Shown: positions 60,644 to 64,000 of the stretch, in pieces
Layout of the letters: each line of letters opens with the position of its first letter
Position numbering within the stretch: position 1 is the stretch's first letter
Source: Sphingomonas sp. Leaf22
Lineage (GTDB): Bacteria > Pseudomonadota > Alphaproteobacteria > Sphingomonadales > Sphingomonadaceae
NCBI RefSeq assembly: GCF_001421715.1
Contig: NZ_LMKP01000012.1
Coordinates: 374,947-438,946, forward strand
DNA: 64,000 nucleotides
Direction: 5' to 3'
Made by a program: the position numbers and the translations under genes
The notes under the pieces: generated by a model
What the model was told of the DNA's origin: nothing
The model's database searches: none
The model's input: the letters and a program-made list of their open reading frames with translations, nothing else

Positions 60644-61792
60644 CGTTACCTCGAAATGAATAGGGGATGAGGCGTACCGCAAAGCCTTCGACCAATAAAG
60701 AATTATGAGGAATTCCCGGCGATGACCGGACCGTCAATAGATCATAACTGCGCCTCCTAGCTCACCTATCTCGGTCAGCCACATTTTCGCCAGTTGCATG
60801 AAAGACTGATTGAATATCGTCGTTGCGGCGCAAATAGGAGGTTTGCAGCCGAAGCCATCAAACAACATGCCTGCGATCTTGAAGCAGCAAGGCTCCGTTC
60901 GATGCGGGGAAAGGAATGCCCGATAGAGCGGTAGGTAAAAAAAGAGGGAAGTCCTAGAAAGATTGCTAAGTACGCATACGCTTGCACGATCAGTCAACTA
61001 CCCGAACCATGGTAACCTCACACCTAAATAAAGCAGTGCGATGGATTAATGTCTATTATAAGGGTCACCATTATCAGAGGTTTAGGTATGTTTACCCATG
61101 TTTAAGCAGACTAAGAAATAAACATAGTACGGGGGGCGTTTTTCCTCCTACGGTATAGGTAGCTTGGGCTGTTTGCTGTCAGTTAGGTTGAAAACCTACT
61201 AAGCTCCCATCGCGCCTTGAAATTTACGCGGTGTTGCGCTACAATACCCGGCAATGGCGATGCTTGCCCTAGCTGGAACGCCTTAACTCATCCAAGCTAT
61301 ATGCTACCGGTCAGGCTATAATGACCGAGTCCGCGAAATCGATAGCAACCTAGCTTGCGAAGGCATTCATTGCCGATGTGCAGCAGGCCTAGGGCAACGC
61401 GCCTTCACCGTATCCTTGTAGCGGTGGCAAGTTAACTTCTTTGGGGAACTTAGAAGCCGCAAGGCCAACCTCCGACCCTCCGGATGAACAGAGATAGTTC
61501 GATGGAACAACCTAACGTATATATGGGCTGATATTAATGCTCCTAGTGGCGTCACTAGGTATCACACGGTGTGGCTACCGTCTCCTTCCTTTCAAGGGAT
61601 TGAGCAAAACGCAGTTAGGCTATTTTAGAAGTTGTAAAAAGTATCTTGGGTGTAAGATTCCGCGTTAATATCATTAGATTATATAACCTAACTAATAAGG
61701 TTTATCTAATTGATATCACCCTAGCGGAGGAGGAGGTATGCCCGCATAAATTGAACGCTCATGACTGGATACAGTATGCCGCATTTTTACCT
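60644..61792. other. 1.1-kb gene-free AT-richer stretch
   Basis: Frames on both strands are short and lack ribosome sites or domain features. It contains a small perfect stem (CCTAGTG, 61542-61548, with CACTAGG, 61553-61559). At 61138-61163 the minus strand carries a segment resembling the GTAGGAGGAAACGCC leader of the DUF6771-like gene. A decayed region or non-coding RNA is possible; none is recognised. Confidence 0.4.
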
Positions 61793-62065
61793 CTAGGCAG
61801 ATCGGTTGCGGTGACGTCTGACTATCATCACGATTAACTCAGACAGCATATGTAACGTAACGATACGAGAAGGGAAGTGACGGGCTTCAATATCATAAGC
61901 ATCATCAATTATTATTCGGGCTTCCTCCGGCGTTATTTGACCAGAACGTGAAAAGTCCCAATTCCCTGTTCTAGTGAACCCCTTAGAGACTAGCAGTTGA
62001 CCAACCGCCTGTCGAATCTGTGTCTTGCTAGCACCACTAACGCTAAATCGTAGCTGCGTATCCAT
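61793..62065 (-). CDS. Small hypothetical protein downstream of AlpA
   Basis: 90 residues from ATG 62065, whose first base is also the last base of the AlpA-like gene's stop (TAATG). The sequence SGASKTQIRQAVGQLLVSKGFTRTGNWDFSRS and TPEEARIIIDDAYDIEARHF suggests a soluble alpha/beta protein; no known family is recognised. Coupling to AlpA suggests it belongs to island maintenance or regulation. Confidence 0.6.
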   Translation of the reverse strand: MDTQLRFSVSGASKTQIRQAVGQLLVSKGFTRTGNWDFSRSGQITPEEARIIIDDAYDIEARHFPSRIVTLHMLSELIVMIVRRHRNRSA

Positions 62066-62289
62066 TATTTGTTCCCATCAACAGATTTGGATCGCGTGAT
62101 ATTGTCAAGCATCCAGCGAGAAGGGCTTTCAATAAAGTTTTGAATGTCACTCTCTCGCCATCGGACTGATCGTTGACTGATGCGCACGGGCAAGGGGAAG
62201 CGCCCTTGCTTCATCATATGGTAGATCGTGCTTCGCGGGATACCGGTTCGGCTGATTACGGTACTGCCGCGCAAGAGATTGTCTTGCAT
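62065..62289 (-). CDS. AlpA-family transcriptional regulator
   Basis: 74 residues from ATG 62289, with GAGGAG about six bases upstream. STVISRTGIPRSTIYHMMKQGRFPLPVRISQRSVRWRESDIQNFI is the AlpA winged-helix/MerR-like domain. AlpA proteins switch on P4-type island excision; it lies just downstream of the integrase remnant, the usual arrangement. Confidence 0.88.
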   Translation of the reverse strand: MQDNLLRGSTVISRTGIPRSTIYHMMKQGRFPLPVRISQRSVRWRESDIQNFIESPSRWMLDNITRSKSVDGNK

Positions 62290-62420
62290 TACTTGCTCCT
62301 CGTTCGGTGGAGGTACAAGTAGTGCCAAATTACGCCTTGTGAAGAGCAAAAACGCGTCGCTGATGACATACTCGTCCAGCGGATAATTGCAAAACAATTA
62401 CTAGCGCAAATAATACTGGA

Positions 62421-62718
62421 CTATTTAGTAGCGGTTGTGAACGTTGACCAATCGTTCATGAGGTCCTTTCGCTTATCGAAAAGGTCCGACCGGGCGTAAG
62501 CTGCTTCTGCTTTATCCTTGATAACGTGTGAAAGTGCGAATTCGATAACTTCGCGGGGGTGAGTCGTCGCTTCACCAGCCCAATCGCGGAATGATGATCG
62601 GAAGCCATGCGGTACGGCAGCGATTTTCAGCTCCTTCATGAGCTTGGATAGCGTCATATCGGACAGGGGTTTGCCTTCCTTGCTGCCAGGGAACACAAGG
62701 TCGCCACCATCGCGCTTT
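62421..62718 (-). pseudogene. Tyrosine integrase, C-terminal fragment cut by the IS3 element
   Basis: The frame runs from the IS boundary at 62718 to the stop at 62421, with KRDGGDLVFPGSKEGKPLSD, the HGFRSSFRDW box (HxxR), SHVIKDKAEAAYARSD with the catalytic Tyr, and a basic tail. These are P4-type integrase landmarks. The Arg-I region and the N-terminal arm-binding part are missing; the rest probably lies beyond the IS, outside the window. So the island's own integrase is probably inactive. Confidence 0.85.
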
Positions 62719-62751
62719 TGAACTGGCCCCTGTTTTGACCGGACGGAATTA
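62719..62751. repeat. Left inverted repeat of the IS3 element
   Basis: Starts TGAACTGGCCCC and ends in GGACGGAATTA; pairs with 63966-63997 with a few mismatches and one gap. Confidence 0.85.
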
Positions 62752-62868
62752 AGCCTAAGAAGGAGGCTTGGGGCTATCCCCTGAGCATAGGCTTATGTCC
62801 GTGTCCGAGATCATCATGAGAAGCTGAGGATCGTCGAGGAGACGCTCGACGGTCGCGAGAGCATCTCG

Positions 62869-63138
62869 GTGGTGGCGCGCCGCAACGGCGTGGCGCCGAA
62901 CCTGCTGTACCGCTGGCGGCGGCTGATGCTGGAAGGCGGAAGCGTAGCGGTCGCCGGCGACGATGACGTGACCAGCAACCGCCAGGTCCGCGAGATGGAC
63001 AATCGCATCCGCGAACTGGAGCGCCAGCTCGGCCGCAAGACGCTGGAGGTCGAGATCCTGAAGGAAGCGCTGGAGCGTTCACGCCCAAAAAAAGCGAGCT
63101 TGCTCATGCACTCGCCGCTGCCGGAGACTATCCGGTGA
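62869..63138 (+). CDS. IS3 transposase OrfA (HTH_Tnp_1), start uncertain
   Basis: From GTG 62869, 89 residues. The real N-terminus is probably upstream, because the frame is open back to 62791 and encodes VRDHHEKLRIVEETLDGRESI, normal OrfA sequence. No start codon exists there in this frame; an ATG at 62795 would join it if one base were added after 62800. HTH VVARRNGVAPNLLYRWRRLML and a Leu-zipper-like coiled coil follow. It ends past the A7 slippery site. Confidence 0.75.
   Translation: MVARRNGVAPNLLYRWRRLMLEGGSVAVAGDDDVTSNRQVREMDNRIRELERQLGRKTLEVEILKEALERSRPKKASLLMHSPLPETIR
63087..63093 (+). promoter_or_regulatory. A7 slippery site for -1 frameshifting (OrfA to OrfAB)
   Basis: Seven A residues in CCCAAAAAAAGCG, in the region where OrfA and OrfB frames overlap. 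A -1 slip changes frame 1 to the frame of OrfB, as in other IS3 elements. Confidence 0.75.
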
Positions 63139-63968
63139 GCCTGGTCGCCAGCACGCTCGGGGTCGGGCGCTCGACGGTGTACGACCGCCTGGCCGGCAGC
63201 ACCAAGGCTCGCGGGCCGTACACCAAGGCCGAGGATGCGGATTTGCTGCCCCGCATTCGCCAGATCGCCGCGCAGCGGCCAACATACGGCTACCGCCGCA
63301 TCGCGGCGGTCCTCAATCGACAGCAGCGCGCCGAAGGGCTGGCGCCGGTCAACCACAAGCGCGTCTATCGCATCATGGCGGCGGACCGCCTGCTGCTGGC
63401 GCGGCGCTATACCGAGCGTGCCGACTATGGCCATGACGGCGTCGTGGTGACGATCCGCTCCAACCTGCGCTGGTGCTCGGACGGCTTCGAATTCACCTGC
63501 TGGAACGGCGAGGTCGTGCGCGGCGCCTTCATCATCGATGCCCATGACCGCGAGATCATCGCCTGGAGCGCGGTCGCCAATGCCGGCATCAGCGGCTCGG
63601 ACGTGCGCGACATCATGCTGGAAGCCGTGGAAACCCGCTTCGGCGGCATGCGCGCGACCACGCCGGTCGAGATGCTGTCCGATAACGGCTCGGCCTATAC
63701 CGCCCGCGAAACACGGACCTTTGCCCGGCAGCTGGGCCTCAAACCCTGCTTCACCCCTGTCCGCAGCCCGCAGTCCAACGGCATCTCCGAGGCCTTCGTG
63801 CATACCCTCAAACGAGATTACGTCCGTGTCTCGCCGCTCCCCGATGCACTCACCGCGTTGACATCGCTGGCCGGATGGATCGAGGACTACAACGACAACC
63901 ACCCGCACTCAGGGCTCAAAATGCGTTCGCCGCGCGAGCATCGCGCACTGGTTTCTGCAACCGCCTAA
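63135..63968 (+). CDS. IS3 transposase OrfB (DDE integrase core)
   Basis: 277 residues from the GTG at 63135, or as an OrfAB fusion after frameshifting. HTH_21 block (AAQRPTYGYRRIAAVLN), then the rve core with DDE residues in RWCSDGFEF (D), EMLSDNGSAY (D) and SNGISEAFVHTLKRDY (E), and a C-terminal HPHSGLKMRSPREH. The core looks intact, so the element may be capable of movement if OrfA is functional. Confidence 0.92.
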   Translation: MSLVASTLGVGRSTVYDRLAGSTKARGPYTKAEDADLLPRIRQIAAQRPTYGYRRIAAVLNRQQRAEGLAPVNHKRVYRIMAADRLLLARRYTERADYGHDGVVVTIRSNLRWCSDGFEFTCWNGEVVRGAFIIDAHDREIIAWSAVANAGISGSDVRDIMLEAVETRFGGMRATTPVEMLSDNGSAYTARETRTFARQLGLKPCFTPVRSPQSNGISEAFVHTLKRDYVRVSPLPDALTALTSLAGWIEDYNDNHPHSGLKMRSPREHRALVSATA

Positions 63969-63997
63969 TTCCGTCCGGTAAAACGGGGGCCAGATCA
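63966..63997. repeat. Right inverted repeat of the IS3 element
   Basis: TAATTCCGTCCGGTAAAACG...GGCCAGATCA; reverse complement matches 62719-62751 closely. Confidence 0.85.
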
Positions 63998-64000
63998 GCT

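Larger units (their letters stand above)
53083..62718. mobile_element. Accessory genomic island (right end disrupted by IS)
   Basis: GC falls visibly after the tRNA-Ser gene and stays low. The content is a three-gene ATPase/HEPN operon, a resolvase, orphan genes, an AlpA regulator and the end of a tyrosine integrase, the classic makeup of an integrative island. No duplicate of the tRNA 3' end is visible inside the window, so the true attachment sites and the right border are unknown. Confidence 0.6.
62719..63997 (+). mobile_element. IS3-family insertion sequence, 1279 bp
   Basis: Terminal inverted repeats of about 33 bases: left TGAACTGGCCCCTGTTTTGA..., right (reverse complement) TGATCTGGCCCCCGTTTTA..., both continuing into CCGGACGGAATTA. 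Two frames joined by an A7 run are typical of IS3. Only three bases remain to the right, so a target duplication cannot be confirmed. It interrupts the integrase gene in antisense. Confidence 0.9.

Noticed and set aside
60734..60997. 87-residue minus-strand frame
   Set aside because: No recognisable domain and no ribosome site; probably chance.
61646..61837. 63-residue plus-strand frame
   Set aside because: AT-rich random-like sequence overlapping a better supported gene end.
1..64000. CRISPR array
   Set aside because: Repeats found are paired hairpins or single direct repeats, not regularly spaced identical units with unique spacers.

Overview
The window is about 68% GC, with short intergenic gaps, many ATGA/TGATG stop-start overlaps, frequent GTG starts and a gene order typical of an alphaproteobacterium of the Sphingomonadales (Sphingomonas-like): ftsH-tilS-cpoB, ftsE-ftsX-ydcF-plsC, an RcGTA-type gene-transfer-agent cluster, DUF6456, DUF1134/EipA and DUF6771 proteins. 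No database search was run; family calls come from motifs and context.

Region 1 (1-31.3 kb) is core chromosome. In order it holds the 3' end of ribB with ribH; a PEBP-family protein; a patatin-like lipase; a tyrosine-degradation block (Rieske protein, hmgA, hppD, with a perfect 20-bp palindrome in front of hppD) and a LysR regulator divergent from glcB; a cupin-like secreted protein; plsC-ydcF-ftsX-ftsE divergent from a DUF3426 zinc-ribbon membrane protein; hisC-tyrA; a secreted CocE/AEH-type hydrolase; ftsH, tilS and cpoB; a RodZ-like HTH membrane protein; ptsP; an XRE/S24-like regulator divergent from a DUF6456 protein; a large DUF2339 membrane protein; a GST; and a dapF-like epimerase. Intergenic gaps are seeded with REPIN-like hairpin doublets, and one doublet lies inside tilS in frame.

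Region 2 (31.7-47.4 kb) is a gene transfer agent cluster: terS, terL, a DUF2335 protein, portal, DUF6127-like, prohead protease, capsid, head-tail connector and closure, DUF3168, tail tube, tail chaperones, short tape measure, an ORFg12-DUF2460 fusion, hub, NlpC/P60 peptidase, an ORFg15-like megatron and a DUF2793 protein. It is preceded by a divergent MbcA/ParS-like two-gene unit. A GAAC-N7-GAAC site, the alphaproteobacterial LexA box read on the other strand, lies in the shared promoter region. A small minus-strand gene sits inside the cluster.

Region 3 (47.5-53.1 kb) is core again: an OmpA-type porin with a clear terminator, an APH(3')-family kinase, YgfZ, dihydroorotase, an EipA/DUF1134 protein and tRNA-Ser(GCT).

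Region 4 (53.1-64 kb) is an accessory island of visibly lower GC that starts at the tRNA-Ser gene. Its most interesting content is a tightly packed three-gene minus-strand operon: a HEPN-like protein, a KGGVGR-type ParA-like ATPase and a second P-loop ATPase. This is a candidate undescribed conflict/defence module. Next come a serine resolvase, a TonB-like protein, a DUF6771 protein, a frameshifted zinc-ribbon gene, two membrane or secreted orphans, about 1.1 kb without genes, a small orphan, an AlpA regulator, and the 3' end of a tyrosine integrase cut off by a 1279-bp IS3-family element that reaches the window edge.
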